A DNA stretch of 64,000 nt, from NCBI GenBank assembly GCA_002842495.1, contig PHDB01000009.1:1-64000 (forward strand). The letters are read 5' to 3'. How positions within the stretch are numbered: position 1 is the stretch's first letter; every line of letters begins with the position of its first letter. Under the pieces are notes generated by a model. That model was not told where the DNA came from, ran no database searches, and saw only the letters and a list, made by a program, of their open reading frames with translations. Shown piece by piece: positions 8,453 to 18,375 of the stretch. The stretch comes from Bacteroidetes bacterium HGW-Bacteroidetes-6 (lineage in GTDB: Bacteria > Bacteroidota > Bacteroidia > Bacteroidales > DTU049). The position numbers and the translations under genes were made by a program.

Positions 8453-9001
8453 TTATCGGACACTTGTAACCATTTTTACCAAATGGGAAATGGTGTTGTA
8501 GTTACGAATTGTCATATAAGCATATTCGGGTAAGCTTGCAATCTTGGATAAACGGCTTGATGATGCTTTTTGTATTAATCGGGAAAAATACATAACACCA
8601 TTTCCAGCAACAACCTTGTCGACTCCTTCGCGCAATGATATTTTGGGAATCAAGTCGGGAATATGTATATGGTTTTCAACAAAAACAAAATCGTTTTTGA
8701 ACAGATGGTTGCTGTCTGTAAACCATTTGGGGGCCAACTCGAAAGCAGAAATCAATTGTATGTCGGAGATCACAATCAATCTGATTTCATTTTGAAGTTT
8801 TATCGAAAGTGTTTTGGCAATTTCGAGCGTAAGTTTTTCAATGTTACTGTTATCCGACTCAAAAACAATATTCCCGCTTTGAATATAGGTCTGTACGTGC
8901 GAAAGTCCCATCTTGTCAAATAAAACCTTCAACTCAGCCATTTTTATAACGTTTTTTCCACCAACATTAATGCTGCGTAGAAGAGCAATAAATTGTGTCA
9001 T
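8453..9001 (-). CDS. DUF1697 family protein
   Basis: A 182-residue protein of the DUF1697 family, recognised by FIALLRSINVGGKNVIKMAEL at its start and YIQSGNIVFES near residues 40-50. No function is established for the family. It starts 5 bp after the lpxH stop and is the last gene of the long minus-strand run from 18223. Soluble; no signal peptide or membrane segment. Confidence 0.85.
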   Translation of the reverse strand: MTQFIALLRSINVGGKNVIKMAELKVLFDKMGLSHVQTYIQSGNIVFESDNSNIEKLTLEIAKTLSIKLQNEIRLIVISDIQLISAFELAPKWFTDSNHLFKNDFVFVENHIHIPDLIPKISLREGVDKVVAGNGVMYFSRLIQKASSSRLSKIASLPEYAYMTIRNYNTISHLVKMVTSVR

Positions 9002-9006
9002 AGGAA

Positions 9007-9792
9007 TTAGTTCTTTTCGGGGAATATCAACAATTGCACTTCACCATCGAAAATTGCATATGTTTTGTGGTGTACCCACTCACCCAGGTTGATGTAGTGC
9101 GAATTTTCTATTTTCATGTTGAGGGGTAAATGCCGATGGCCGAAAATGTAAATATCAGCGCGTTCATTTTTTTGCGTTTTCAAAATATACTGAACAAGAT
9201 ATTCCTTTTCGTCGCCTTTAAAAACTTCATCACTATCTCCATTGGCAATGCGACTGCGACGTGAAAAGTAGTGTGCAATGCCAAATGCAAAATTGGGATG
9301 CAAGCGTGCAAACAGCCATTGCGAAAAACGACACGAAAACACACTTTTGATGAATTTGTAGCCACGGTCACCAGGTCCTAGGCCATCGCCATGACCCACT
9401 TCGATGGTTTTTCCCGCAACCAAGAAACGTTGTGGCTTTCGGTACAATTTTATTCCAATTTCTTGTTCGAGATAGCCAAACATCCACATATCGTGGTTCC
9501 CTGTAAAGCAGTATATTTCGATGCCCGAATCGGCCAATTCGGCAAGTTTCCCAAGCAGCCGTACATGTCCACGAGGCACCACATGTTTGTACTCAAACCA
9601 GAAATCAAAAATGTCGCCGACCAGAAATAAATATTGACAATCGATTCGGATTGATTCGAGCCACGAAACAAAAAAATATTCAACTTGTTTGCTTCCGGGA
9701 ATGCCTAAATGCAAATCGGAGGCAAAATATATCTTCTTGCCTTCTTTCAACTGAAGTTTTATTCCTGTTTCCGATTGTGTCCTGAGGGCCAT
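9007..9792 (-). CDS. lpxH: UDP-2,3-diacylglucosamine diphosphatase
   Basis: Calcineurin-like metallophosphoesterase that cleaves UDP-2,3-diacylglucosamine to lipid X in lipid A synthesis; peripheral on the inner membrane. Metal-binding motifs in order: SDLHLG, VGDIFDFW, TGNHDMW, VGHGDGLGPGD and FGHRHLP. These fit LpxH better than a general phosphoesterase. Length 261 aa is typical for Bacteroidota LpxH. The start codon lies inside the 3' end of the upstream outer-membrane protein gene (34-bp overlap), suggesting translational coupling. Confidence 0.88.
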   Translation of the reverse strand: MALRTQSETGIKLQLKEGKKIYFASDLHLGIPGSKQVEYFFVSWLESIRIDCQYLFLVGDIFDFWFEYKHVVPRGHVRLLGKLAELADSGIEIYCFTGNHDMWMFGYLEQEIGIKLYRKPQRFLVAGKTIEVGHGDGLGPGDRGYKFIKSVFSCRFSQWLFARLHPNFAFGIAHYFSRRSRIANGDSDEVFKGDEKEYLVQYILKTQKNERADIYIFGHRHLPLNMKIENSHYINLGEWVHHKTYAIFDGEVQLLIFPEKN

Positions 9793-11060
9793 TTTAGAAG
9801 CTTTATACGGTCAAAGTTAACAATAAATCGGATTCGTTGCAGATAATTGTCGGTGTTGAGTTTAATTGATTCCTGGGTACGCGTGTCGGTGAAAACAGGG
9901 AATGCAATTTCAAAATATTTTTTCACAGGCATAATCAAAATTCCACCTTCGGTCATCAGGAAGGGTTTGTTGCTATTGAGTACATCTGGCACGACACCAG
10001 CCGACAAATACAATCGAATGGGAAGGTCGAATGGTAGCGAAATACTTGTTGATGCAGCTACAGTCCAGTCCCATGTTTTTCCGAGCGGCGAAATGGTGTA
10101 CATGCAACCTGTCCCCGACAATCCTTGTTGGTTGTAGAATTTTCCATCGGGATTTCGGCCCAGAAACCAACCGTCGTAAAAAACATCTTGCTGATAACCA
10201 ATCGAAGCCGGATTGAGCCGTGCGTCGAATTGATTGATAAAGCTGTTTTTGGCATATAAAAAACCTCCGGCAAGCGCTTTAAAAGTGAACGAACGATGTT
10301 TTGCATACAGATTGTCGTATTCGTATGTGGCATAAATTCGACCGAAATTGTTCCAAAAATCGCCCTTGATGTCAACAAAGAAAGGCCGCTCGGGCTTGAT
10401 TCGCTCCAGCTTCCATTCGGCACGAACCGCTTTCAGTATTTTGTAACTTCTTTTGGGTTCATACGTTATTCCGTTGTTTTCGTAGACAATAGTTTGGGTC
10501 CCGTTTTGATGAAATTTCAACCCCCAAAGTATCCGTGTTTCGATGGAGTCGGTTTTTCGGGTTGTACCGAGTTGAAATCCGGCTTGCCATTGATAAAAGC
10601 GCAACGAAGCTTTATTGAAATCAGGTAAAAAATAACTTTTTGTTTCAACAAACATGCTGCTTTTGTCAATCTTTTCACCTGCGAGGAGATTGTTGAGTGT
10701 CATTTTTCCAAATCCTGTCATCGATTCGAACTCCGAACTATACATCGGAAACATTTGATAATCGAATTTGTGTTGAAGTCCAATACAATTGGTGACAAAA
10801 ACACCCGGCATAAAACGGTTGTTTTCGCTCCAAATTATCAACGGATACAAAAATGTCTCTGTTCTGTTGTTTTGATCATTGAAATGGAACAATACCGGAT
10901 CGAAAAACCGAGTGTTTTCATTTGGCAGATTAGGTCGAAATACAAGGGATTGATATTGAACAGGTGAAAGCTGTGCAAAGCATTCCGCAAATAACAATGC
11001 AGCAAATAGTAGCGATATAAATAGATTTCTAATGTGCAAAGAAAAGCTTATAAATTGCAT
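9759..11060 (-). CDS. Predicted outer-membrane beta-barrel protein
   Basis: Not recognised by name. A signal peptide (hydrophobic stretch NLFISLLFAALLFAECFA) is followed by about 400 residues rich in alternating aromatic and polar residues (for example FQLGTTRKTDSIETRILWGL), as in beta-barrels. It resembles the barrel-like C-terminal parts of some Bacteroidota secreted proteins. The ATG at 11060 is chosen because it sits directly before the signal peptide; the longer frame adds 27 unlikely residues. Its 5' end overlaps the TlpA-like gene by 32 bp and its 3' end overlaps lpxH, so it belongs to the long operon. It might be an envelope factor linked to LPS, but that is only context. Confidence 0.7.
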   Translation of the reverse strand: MQFISFSLHIRNLFISLLFAALLFAECFAQLSPVQYQSLVFRPNLPNENTRFFDPVLFHFNDQNNRTETFLYPLIIWSENNRFMPGVFVTNCIGLQHKFDYQMFPMYSSEFESMTGFGKMTLNNLLAGEKIDKSSMFVETKSYFLPDFNKASLRFYQWQAGFQLGTTRKTDSIETRILWGLKFHQNGTQTIVYENNGITYEPKRSYKILKAVRAEWKLERIKPERPFFVDIKGDFWNNFGRIYATYEYDNLYAKHRSFTFKALAGGFLYAKNSFINQFDARLNPASIGYQQDVFYDGWFLGRNPDGKFYNQQGLSGTGCMYTISPLGKTWDWTVAASTSISLPFDLPIRLYLSAGVVPDVLNSNKPFLMTEGGILIMPVKKYFEIAFPVFTDTRTQESIKLNTDNYLQRIRFIVNFDRIKLLKWPSGHNRKQE

Positions 11061-12240
11061 TCCCGATGTCGTCGATATTGCTGCTCTTTTTAGTGATTGT
11101 CTGATTTCGGTCGAGCAAATAGAAATACGGTGTTTGTTCAATGTGATACAGCTTGGAAATAGGCGAATCGGTGTATTTCAGATCGCTCAAATTGTACCAT
11201 TTCATATCTTCGTCATCAATGGCCTTTTCCCACATATCTTTGTCGTAGTCGAACGAAACAGAGAGTATCACAAGTCCTTTTGGGCCATAAATCTGATTAT
11301 AATAACGGAGTGCACTGAGCTGCCTGACGCTTTCGGCCGACCACGATGCCCAGAAATGAACAAGAACAATATTGCCTTTGAGATCCGACAAGCGAACCAT
11401 CTTTTCGTTAATGTCGGGTAATGTAAAGTCGGGAGCTACTTTACCTGTATCGAGCCGCAACTTGATCTCTTCTTCTTCTTGAATAGCCAAACGTGTTTTG
11501 TTTACTCGCATATTCAGATGTCCTACATGTTCAAAATCGGGATATTTTGCTGAAAGAGTTTTGGCCAGCGATTCATAATCGTTGAAATATTCAAATGGGT
11601 CGAGAACGGGGTTACGTCCGAAAAACTGATATAAAACAAATAAGCTTCCCAACGATTCTGGGTTTTTGTGGATAACATCAAGAACATGATTGCGTTGATC
11701 GGAAAAAATTGTTTTGGCCAGCGAGTCGAGTGAATCGCGCAAAACCAGTTTGTTGTTGCTGTACTTGTTGTTTTCCCAAATAAGCGAAAGCGTATCGAGT
11801 TGCTTGTATTGTCCGCGAGTGAATTCGAGATACTTTGCAACAAGTTCCGAAGCGGGAGAGCCCGAAACGGTGTACGATTCGGCCAAAGCATTGATGTCAC
11901 CACTCAGTGTAATCAATTCTCCGGGTTCTGCAACAAGCGTGATAAAATTGTCTTCGGCTGTAAACAATTTGATAAAAACAGGTTTTTTCGTTGGATATCG
12001 CAACTGAAAAGCCCCATCTTCGTCGAGTACAATAGAGTCGATGCGTTCGGTTGATTCAACATGAATAACATCAAAATACACAATATTTGCTCTGCTATGA
12101 ATGAAGCGGCCTTCCAGAACAATTTCATCGCTGTCGGCTTTTTTGCTGTTACCACACGAAAAAATAATAAACGAGAGGGCAACGGATGCCACAAAAAGAA
12201 CAATGGGCCTGAGCTTGTTTTTCATATTGTTTGAGATCAT
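11029..12240 (-). CDS. TlpA-like lipoprotein with DUF4369-type N-terminus, lacking the CxxC pair
   Basis: Lipoprotein signal with lipobox FIIFSC, an N-terminal beta domain of the DUF4369 kind (about 40-145), a helical middle, and a C-terminal thioredoxin fold (about 265-400: KVAPDFTLPDINEKMVRLSD, then LVHFWASWSAES, and EQTPYFYLLD with the cis-Pro). The redox motif is SAES instead of CxxC, so it cannot be a thiol-disulfide oxidoreductase as written. The start overlaps the cdd stop as ATGA; a second ATG at 12225 would give an equally good signal peptide. A binding or scaffold role in the periplasm is an inference. Confidence 0.83.
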   Translation of the reverse strand: MISNNMKNKLRPIVLFVASVALSFIIFSCGNSKKADSDEIVLEGRFIHSRANIVYFDVIHVESTERIDSIVLDEDGAFQLRYPTKKPVFIKLFTAEDNFITLVAEPGELITLSGDINALAESYTVSGSPASELVAKYLEFTRGQYKQLDTLSLIWENNKYSNNKLVLRDSLDSLAKTIFSDQRNHVLDVIHKNPESLGSLFVLYQFFGRNPVLDPFEYFNDYESLAKTLSAKYPDFEHVGHLNMRVNKTRLAIQEEEEIKLRLDTGKVAPDFTLPDINEKMVRLSDLKGNIVLVHFWASWSAESVRQLSALRYYNQIYGPKGLVILSVSFDYDKDMWEKAIDDEDMKWYNLSDLKYTDSPISKLYHIEQTPYFYLLDRNQTITKKSSNIDDIGNAIYKLFFAH

Positions 12241-12713
12241 TCGAATTCAAAACTGAACGGCAATAAATCGGCAATGCTTTCGAAAACAAGGCCGTTTCCA
12301 TCTTCGCCAATCAAAATAATTCTGAACGGCGATTTTTGTCGCATGGCTGTTTCGGCCATAACCTGTCGGCATGCGCCGCAAGGCTTAACAATCATTTTCA
12401 ACTTTTTCCCCGGTGTACGTGCTGTTATCGCCATAGCTTCGATGGCTGTATCGGGATATTGAGAACCAGCATAAAACAGGGCTACTCTTTCGGCACATAA
12501 GCCCGAAGGATAAGCTGAGTTTTCCTGATTGCTACCATTAACAATCTTTCCGTTTTTCAACCTCAACGATGCACCAACATGAAAACCCGAGTAGGGCGCA
12601 TATGCAGTATCGGCTGCTTTAATGGCGTATTCAGCCAAAACAAAGTCGTCTGCCGTCAACTCCTGAACATTGTTGAACACTTGGTAGGTTATTTTTAAAT
12701 CATTTTTTTTCAT
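12237..12713 (-). CDS. cdd: Cytidine deaminase
   Basis: Deaminates cytidine and deoxycytidine to uridines in pyrimidine salvage. The zinc site is complete: Cys-Ala-Glu in SGLCAERVALF (about 73-83; Glu is the proton shuttle) and PCGACRQ (about 111-117). Length 158 aa fits the homotetrameric/homodimeric type found in Bacteroidota. The start overlaps the O-antigen ligase-like gene by 14 bp and its stop overlaps the TlpA-like start. Confidence 0.95.
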   Translation of the reverse strand: MKKNDLKITYQVFNNVQELTADDFVLAEYAIKAADTAYAPYSGFHVGASLRLKNGKIVNGSNQENSAYPSGLCAERVALFYAGSQYPDTAIEAMAITARTPGKKLKMIVKPCGACRQVMAETAMRQKSPFRIILIGEDGNGLVFESIADLLPFSFEFE

Positions 12714-14265
12714 TTCCTGACTCTTTTTTATTTGAGGGAAACATCAGCAACAGGAAGCTGTTGAATAGCGCAAAGAAAGTTACCCCAACCTGCGTTTCGA
12801 GGGTGTCTTCATTGAGCAGCGACAACAAAAATATGAAAATAAATCCTGAATAGAGCAGGATGTCCGGAATTTTCTTCAGAATGAAAGGCGATAGCAGTAC
12901 ATAAATGAATACCAGAAGCCCGAAAAGTCCAAATGCAACAGTGATTGATAAAAACTGATTGTGAGCTCTCAAACGAAACTCGGGATTTAATTTGGAGTGC
13001 ATCAGCTCATATTCATCTTTAAAAGCATTCGAAATATCACCTGTTCCCGTTCCAAAAAACGGGTTTGCTGCGATTATTCGCCTGGCTGCTTTCCAGTATT
13101 CGAAACGTTGTGTAAGTGAATGGCCGCTGGGGTCGTTGTTTTCGCGATAAACACTTATCTCCCACAAAAAACGATAAATCCTTTCACGATATGGATCAAG
13201 CTCCGGCTGAAGATAATTGGTGTAACCATCCTCGATGTTATGAATATCCTTTTCGGTAAGAGAGAACACACCGAGGCTGTCTTTTCGGAGTCCTTTCGAC
13301 GAAAGATACCGCATCAGCATATTACATTCACGATCTGTGGTGCTATCCAGGCGATGTGAGCTTCGCTGATTCCAGGCCCTTTGCATTTCCTGTTCGGCAA
13401 TATAAACATAAAGTAAATGGCCGTTTTCGGCCAAATACATATTGGTATCGAAAGTATAATAATTGCCTTGAGCCGACCTATGATCCACTGTCGAAAAATC
13501 TATTTTTTCAATGGGAGGATAACAGTTTTGTTTAACATTAAAAAATCCCCACAAAGCAAATGCCGAGATAGAAATTGGAATAATCAGAGCCATTATCCGT
13601 ATCCATATTCGGTTGATTTTTCTCCAAAGCAAAACAGGAACAAAAAACAGCATCAGAAAGAAAACGATGTAGCCGGTGAATGATTCGAGCCGAAACAGAA
13701 AATAAAGCAGCAATAATATCGCAGGAATCGATAAAATTTTAAAGATTTTATTATCCTGATTGCGAAAATACAGGATGAAGTACACGGCAAGGCATATCAG
13801 CAGCGAAAAGCGGATATGGCTTTGCCCGTAGGCTACAAAGGTCCCCGAATTGGGAACAAGTAAATGATACAGAAGTGTAAAAATCGGCAGCAAAAGCACA
13901 AAGCCTGCAAACATAAGAAGCAAACGCCTCGCTGTTTTTAAGTCAAGTGTTCCTGCAGCATAGAAAAGTATGGGAAAAAATAACAACGGAACTTTATTTT
14001 TCAAGTCTTTGCCTGCATAGTCAAAATCTTGTGTCCACAACAATCCAACAACATGCAAAACAAATAATGCAATCAGGCTTAAAACCAGCGGCGAAGTGAA
14101 CGATTTCAGCAATCGTTTTCTGGAATTATTGTCGATAAGAACGGTTAACACAAGCAGAAATTCGACAACAGTGAGCAACCATTTCGAAAACACCAGACTA
14201 AACAGCAATAACCCAATGATTATCGGGTACTTCCATTGCTGATATAACTCTATCCTTCTGCTCAT
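12700..14265 (-). CDS. O-antigen ligase / Wzy-like membrane protein
   Basis: A 521-residue polytopic inner-membrane protein with about ten hydrophobic segments and one long periplasmic loop (about 235-430). The loop ends with RFEYWKAARRIIAANPFFGTG and then RAHNQFLSITVAFGLFG, the hallmark of the Wzy_C/WaaL superfamily, where the conserved His is functional. It probably ligates or polymerises undecaprenyl-linked glycan onto lipid A core, or acts on another surface polysaccharide. It lies 4 bp after the S41 protease gene. WaaL and Wzy cannot be separated from sequence alone. Confidence 0.8.
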   Translation of the reverse strand: MSRRIELYQQWKYPIIIGLLLFSLVFSKWLLTVVEFLLVLTVLIDNNSRKRLLKSFTSPLVLSLIALFVLHVVGLLWTQDFDYAGKDLKNKVPLLFFPILFYAAGTLDLKTARRLLLMFAGFVLLLPIFTLLYHLLVPNSGTFVAYGQSHIRFSLLICLAVYFILYFRNQDNKIFKILSIPAILLLLYFLFRLESFTGYIVFFLMLFFVPVLLWRKINRIWIRIMALIIPISISAFALWGFFNVKQNCYPPIEKIDFSTVDHRSAQGNYYTFDTNMYLAENGHLLYVYIAEQEMQRAWNQRSSHRLDSTTDRECNMLMRYLSSKGLRKDSLGVFSLTEKDIHNIEDGYTNYLQPELDPYRERIYRFLWEISVYRENNDPSGHSLTQRFEYWKAARRIIAANPFFGTGTGDISNAFKDEYELMHSKLNPEFRLRAHNQFLSITVAFGLFGLLVFIYVLLSPFILKKIPDILLYSGFIFIFLLSLLNEDTLETQVGVTFFALFNSFLLLMFPSNKKESGNEKK

Positions 14266-14269
14266 GAAA

Positions 14270-15928
14270 TTATTCGCCGGAAAGAATTCGCTTGTATTCC
14301 TGTTGATTCAACAAAATTTCCACAGCTTTTTTCACATCCTTGTCGTACTTCATGTCATAAAGAATACGTCCCTTTTGATAGTAGTAGCGCGAAATAATTT
14401 CGTTTGAAATTACTTGTTTTATCTCTTCCCGGAATTGTTGCAAATCCTGTTGTTTGCTATGACTTATTTTTGCCTGCAATTTGCCGATTTCATCAATCGA
14501 CAGATCATAGTATTTATCTTCTTTCATGGCAACAATCAGTTCTTCGAATTTTTGTTCGCTGGCCGTTTTGTAGTCGTACTCTTTGTCTTCCAGATAAGTT
14601 AAAAAATCGTTGTATTCTTCGTCCGAAAGTTCAAATTTTTCGGGGCTGGCAATGGACGGATGCCCTAGCACATAATCGGTAGCAAAATTGAATATGTGGT
14701 TTTTAAGAAGTAAACTGATGGTAATGTCGCTTAAGCTATCCGAAACAACTTTTATATCGGGCAAAATACCGCCGGCATCGTAAACAATGCGGCCATTTTT
14801 TGTTTTGAAACTCTGTTTCGTAGAGTCGCTGTAGTGAACGGCCTTTCCATTTATTTTTTTTGAGTAATCTATAGCCTGAATACAGCGACCGCTTGGGATG
14901 TAGTATTTTGCAACAGTAACTTTAAGGCTGGTGTTGTAGGTGAGCGGTATCACATTCTGAACAAGACCTTTCCCATATGATTTTTCTCCTATAATTACGC
15001 CACGGTCAACATCCTGGATAAAGCCAGCCACAATTTCGCTGGCCGATGCACTGTAGCCGTTAATAAGAACAACAAGTCTGATGTTTTTATCAACCGCATT
15101 ATTGAGCGTTTTGTAGGTTTTATTACTGTCGCTCAATTTTCCTTTGGTCAGAACAACAGTTGTTCCCTTGTCAACGAAAATATTGGCAATATTTACAGCC
15201 TCCGAAAGAAGGCCGCCACCGTTGTTTCTCAGATCGAGAATTATACCTTCCATATTGGGGCTGCCCGATTTGAGTTTATCGAAGGCGTTTTTCACTTCGT
15301 TTCCCGAATTCATGGTAAAGCTGTTGAGTTTTATATATCCCACTTTAGGATCAACCATACCCGACCATGGAATATCGCTTACTTTAATTTCTTTACGCTC
15401 GATGTTGATATTCAGATTTTTTTCAGTAGCGGGACGTTTTATTACAAGTTCAACCATACTTCCGGGCTGGCCTTTCAGCAGGTCGCTTACTTCGCTTACT
15501 GTTTTTCCAACAACCGATTTACCATTGACCTCAATCAGAATATCGCCGGCTTTGAGTCCACTGGTTTGAGCCGGAAAGCCTTCGTAAGGTTCGGTAATAA
15601 CAATATAATTTCCTTGTTGTTGAATGAGCGAGCCAATACCTCCATATTGGCCGGTTGTCATGAATCGAAAATCTTCGATATCGGCTTCCGAAATATATAC
15701 TGTATAGGGATCGAGCGACTTTAGCATCTCGTCGATAGCCGTTTTCATAAGTTCACCGGGCTGCACTTCGTCGACATAATTTTGATTGAGCTCGCGGTAA
15801 AGAGTCGCAAAAATGTCGAGATTTTTTGATATTTCGAAATCGCTGTTTGTTGACGAGGTTGAAATGATCGCAACAACAAGGATAAACGGAATAAAAAGCT
15901 TACTGATGATTTTTTTTATGCTTGTCAT
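14270..15928 (-). CDS. S41 family C-terminal processing peptidase (CtpA/Prc-like)
   Basis: Periplasmic serine protease of 552 residues. An N-terminal hydrophobic anchor is followed by a short helical segment, a PDZ domain (about 85-165; carboxylate loop near QYGGIGSLI) and the tail-specific protease domain. Catalytic Ser lies in [11 protein letters not shown] and the general-base Lys in [10 protein letters not shown]-terminal helical extension (about 420-552) has a YEDKEYDY-like acidic stretch. It starts inside the yidD stop (ATGA). Confidence 0.92.
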   Translation of the reverse strand: MTSIKKIISKLFIPFILVVAIISTSSTNSDFEISKNLDIFATLYRELNQNYVDEVQPGELMKTAIDEMLKSLDPYTVYISEADIEDFRFMTTGQYGGIGSLIQQQGNYIVITEPYEGFPAQTSGLKAGDILIEVNGKSVVGKTVSEVSDLLKGQPGSMVELVIKRPATEKNLNINIERKEIKVSDIPWSGMVDPKVGYIKLNSFTMNSGNEVKNAFDKLKSGSPNMEGIILDLRNNGGGLLSEAVNIANIFVDKGTTVVLTKGKLSDSNKTYKTLNNAVDKNIRLVVLINGYSASASEIVAGFIQDVDRGVIIGEKSYGKGLVQNVIPLTYNTSLKVTVAKYYIPSGRCIQAIDYSKKINGKAVHYSDSTKQSFKTKNGRIVYDAGGILPDIKVVSDSLSDITISLLLKNHIFNFATDYVLGHPSIASPEKFELSDEEYNDFLTYLEDKEYDYKTASEQKFEELIVAMKEDKYYDLSIDEIGKLQAKISHSKQQDLQQFREEIKQVISNEIISRYYYQKGRILYDMKYDKDVKKAVEILLNQQEYKRILSGE

Positions 15929-16176
15929 GCTTTTTTGTGTTTTTTAAAAGGGTAATCGGGAACTGGATCGTAGCCACTACCTCCCCATGGATTGCAGCTC
16001 ACCACACGTTTTATAGTTAACCAGCCTCCACGTACAGCTCCATGTTTGTGTAAAGCTTCGATTCCATAGGCCGAACACGAAGGCGTATAGCGACACGATT
16101 TCGGCAGAAGCGGCGAAATTGCTCGTTGATAAAGCTTTATCAGCAAAACAAAAAAGCTAGCAATGGGTCTCTTCAT
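15925..16176 (-). CDS. yidD: Membrane protein insertion efficiency factor YidD
   Basis: A small (83 aa) protein with an amphipathic N-terminal helix and the family motif [16 protein letters not shown] followed by [16 protein letters not shown]. It assists YidC-dependent membrane protein insertion. It overlaps rnpA by 20 bp, a widely conserved pairing. Confidence 0.96.
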   Translation of the reverse strand: MKRPIASFFVLLIKLYQRAISPLLPKSCRYTPSCSAYGIEALHKHGAVRGGWLTIKRVVSCNPWGGSGYDPVPDYPFKKHKKA

Positions 16177-16591
16177 GGTATTTTATTAAACGACGAATCA
16201 ACTTTTTTATTTTTGACTCTATGGTTTTATAGGATTCGGGTGTAGAAGACTGATAATAAAGACCAATAAGCATTGTATTGTTGCTGGAGGCAACAATGCT
16301 GCGCAAAGGCTCGCAATTCAGTCGCCAGGCTTCACGCATTCTGCGCTTCAATTTGTTTCGATCGATAGCTTTTTTAATTTTACGCTTTGGAACTCCAATA
16401 AGAATCTGAAATCCACCAGAAGAGGCTTCCTTGCAGAATACTTTGCATAAAACGGGATGTTCAAAAAAAACAGTGCCTTCCTGATACAGCAGCGTTGGGA
16501 GTGTATTGCCTTTAATTCGTTCCTTTTTGGGTAAGGAAAATAACTTCACAATAATTTCACTTTTTCTTCTTTGCCGCTCTGATGAATTCAT
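16157..16591 (-). CDS. rnpA: Ribonuclease P protein component
   Basis: Basic protein subunit of RNase P that helps the catalytic RNA mature tRNA 5' ends. The signature [12 protein letters not shown] is present near residue 85, and [11 protein letters not shown] marks the usual N-terminus at about residue 18. The ATG at 16591 overlaps hemD by 35 bp. A GTG at 16549, 7 bp after the hemD stop, would give a family-typical N-terminus and is a serious alternative start. Followed by yidD. Confidence 0.9.
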   Translation of the reverse strand: MNSSERQRRKSEIIVKLFSLPKKERIKGNTLPTLLYQEGTVFFEHPVLCKVFCKEASSGGFQILIGVPKRKIKKAIDRNKLKRRMREAWRLNCEPLRSIVASSNNTMLIGLYYQSSTPESYKTIESKIKKLIRRLIKYHEETHC

Positions 16592-17312
16592 CAATTGCCA
16601 TAATCATGCTGGGAGCCGTGGGAGTTGGTGCGGCAATATCTACCCGCAGTTTGGCAGTTTCGGCAGCCTGAAGCGTTGTCTTCCCATATACAGCAATGAT
16701 TTGTTCGCCTTGTTGGTAGTTAGGAAAGCTGTTTAAAAGCGATTGGATGCCATGTGGGCTGAAAAAAGCCATCATATCGAACGACAAAAGATCAAGATCT
16801 TTCAAATTGGAGCTCTCGTTCTTATAAATCACTGCTTTTTCGAAATTGACATTGTTTTCTTGCAGTAAATTGTATAATTCTTCGTTTGGGGCATCGTTGC
16901 ACGGCAAAACAAGCTTTTCATCTTTGTGTTTTTTCAATAACGGCAACAAACTCGGATAGGATGAATCGCCATAAAAAATCTTCCGTTTACGGAATTGAAT
17001 GTATTTCTGAAGGTAAAATGCAATTTGATCAGAAGTACAGAAATATTTCATGTTTTCCGAAATCTCAATACGCAACTCTTTTGCCAGATTAAAATAATAA
17101 TCGATAGCATTTCGGCTGGTAAAAATAATGCCGGTAAATTCGGCGAGATTGATTCGGGAAAGTCTGAATTCGGCCGAAGAAAGACCAACCACTGAAAAAA
17201 ACTTCCTGAATTCAACCTTTACATTATGTTTCGAAATAAGCTCCCCGTAAGGCGATTTTTCAATGTCTGCGGGTTGAGGTTGTGAGATAAGAATCGATTT
17301 TATTTTCACCAC
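16557..17312 (-). CDS. hemD: Uroporphyrinogen-III synthase family protein
   Basis: Cyclises hydroxymethylbilane to uroporphyrinogen III in haem synthesis. The two-domain HemD fold is recognisable from FTGIIFTSRNAIDYY (about 60-74), MAFFSPHGIQSLL and the closing [18 protein letters not shown]. HemD proteins diverge strongly. Its place between DUF4271 and rnpA/yidD is a common Bacteroidota order, which supports the call. No ATG is available; the start is GTG at 17312 or the adjacent GTG at 17309. No other haem gene is in the window. Confidence 0.85.
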   Translation of the reverse strand: MVKIKSILISQPQPADIEKSPYGELISKHNVKVEFRKFFSVVGLSSAEFRLSRINLAEFTGIIFTSRNAIDYYFNLAKELRIEISENMKYFCTSDQIAFYLQKYIQFRKRKIFYGDSSYPSLLPLLKKHKDEKLVLPCNDAPNEELYNLLQENNVNFEKAVIYKNESSNLKDLDLLSFDMMAFFSPHGIQSLLNSFPNYQQGEQIIAVYGKTTLQAAETAKLRVDIAAPTPTAPSMIMAIDEFIRAAKKKK

Positions 17313-17332
17313 GGCAGGTTGTATTTGGATGT

Positions 17333-18223
17333 TTATTGTTCGAAAATCCGCTCAGAGATTAGTTTTAATACAATAATAACTGGTGCAATTTCGACGGTGC
17401 AAAAATACAAAATAAAATAAAACGGGCCATAGGCTCTTTCAGAAATTCCAAAGTAAAATGATTGAAAAGTTTGATATATGAATAGTAGAACGGTTATGAC
17501 GACTGCAGTATTCCATGCAATTACCGACAAGGGACCATAGGCAGCCGCAATCAATACAGGCGAAAGAACAATAGCATTGACTGCTTTGAAATAGTAGTCG
17601 CGATACAAATACTGATCGCTGTTTTCGCGATTTTGAAATAGGGCCCCTACAAATCGAATAATAAAATAGCGGTAGATGAAATAGCCGGTGAGTGCTCCAA
17701 AAATAACACAAAACAACTGAAAACCATTGTTTTGCCATTCATCCAAATTGTTTCGGGCAAACAACCAGGCCAGTAGCGACAGCAGCCAAAGTGAATTAAA
17801 ATAAATCAGATAAGTGGAGAAGTGATTCGACAAACTATATGTTCGCATAAAAATTGATGAATGCCTGTTTGTGAATGCAGCTTTGAATGCTCCCTGAACT
17901 CTTGAGTAGGATGACTTTAGTATCCATAAAGCCACAATACACGGGAAAATAACGAGAGTAAAATAAAGTAAAGTTGAAGTATCTGCTTTGGAAACTGGCA
18001 CATCACCGAATTTGTGAGCGGTTTCGCTGAAGAAATGTCCGTGGATACTATAATCACGTAGCTGTGCCTGATGTATGATTGACGAGTCATTAATCCTCCT
18101 ATCTCGCAAGTCAATAAATAAAGCCGGAACTTCATCAGAAATTTTGGCACTACGAAGCAATGCCGACGAGGTGTCTTCAATTGAAAACGGTTTTAAATAT
18201 TGGTCTTGGGGCAACACAGCCAT
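17333..18223 (-). CDS. DUF4271 family membrane protein
   Basis: A polytopic membrane protein (296 aa from the chosen ATG). The N-terminal 80 residues are polar, then about six to seven transmembrane segments follow between residue 85 and the end. The YYFKAVNAIVLSP and AYGPFYFILYFCTVEIAPV stretches are typical of DUF4271, a Bacteroidota-specific family placed next to hemD. Function unknown. The ATG at 18223 was chosen over a start 24 bp upstream. It is the first gene of the minus-strand run down to 8453. Confidence 0.8.
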   Translation of the reverse strand: MAVLPQDQYLKPFSIEDTSSALLRSAKISDEVPALFIDLRDRRINDSSIIHQAQLRDYSIHGHFFSETAHKFGDVPVSKADTSTLLYFTLVIFPCIVALWILKSSYSRVQGAFKAAFTNRHSSIFMRTYSLSNHFSTYLIYFNSLWLLSLLAWLFARNNLDEWQNNGFQLFCVIFGALTGYFIYRYFIIRFVGALFQNRENSDQYLYRDYYFKAVNAIVLSPVLIAAAYGPLSVIAWNTAVVITVLLFIYQTFQSFYFGISERAYGPFYFILYFCTVEIAPVIIVLKLISERIFEQ

Positions 18224-18375
18224 TGTTTTACAGTGCAAAGTTACCATTTATTTAAAATGAGTCTTTCAAAAAATATGCTGTATTGGTCGCAAATTCTTCC
18301 CTGAAAATTTTTATTAAATCAAAAAATACAATACTTTTACGCGAAAATTTTTTCTCATATAAATCTTATTTCAAA

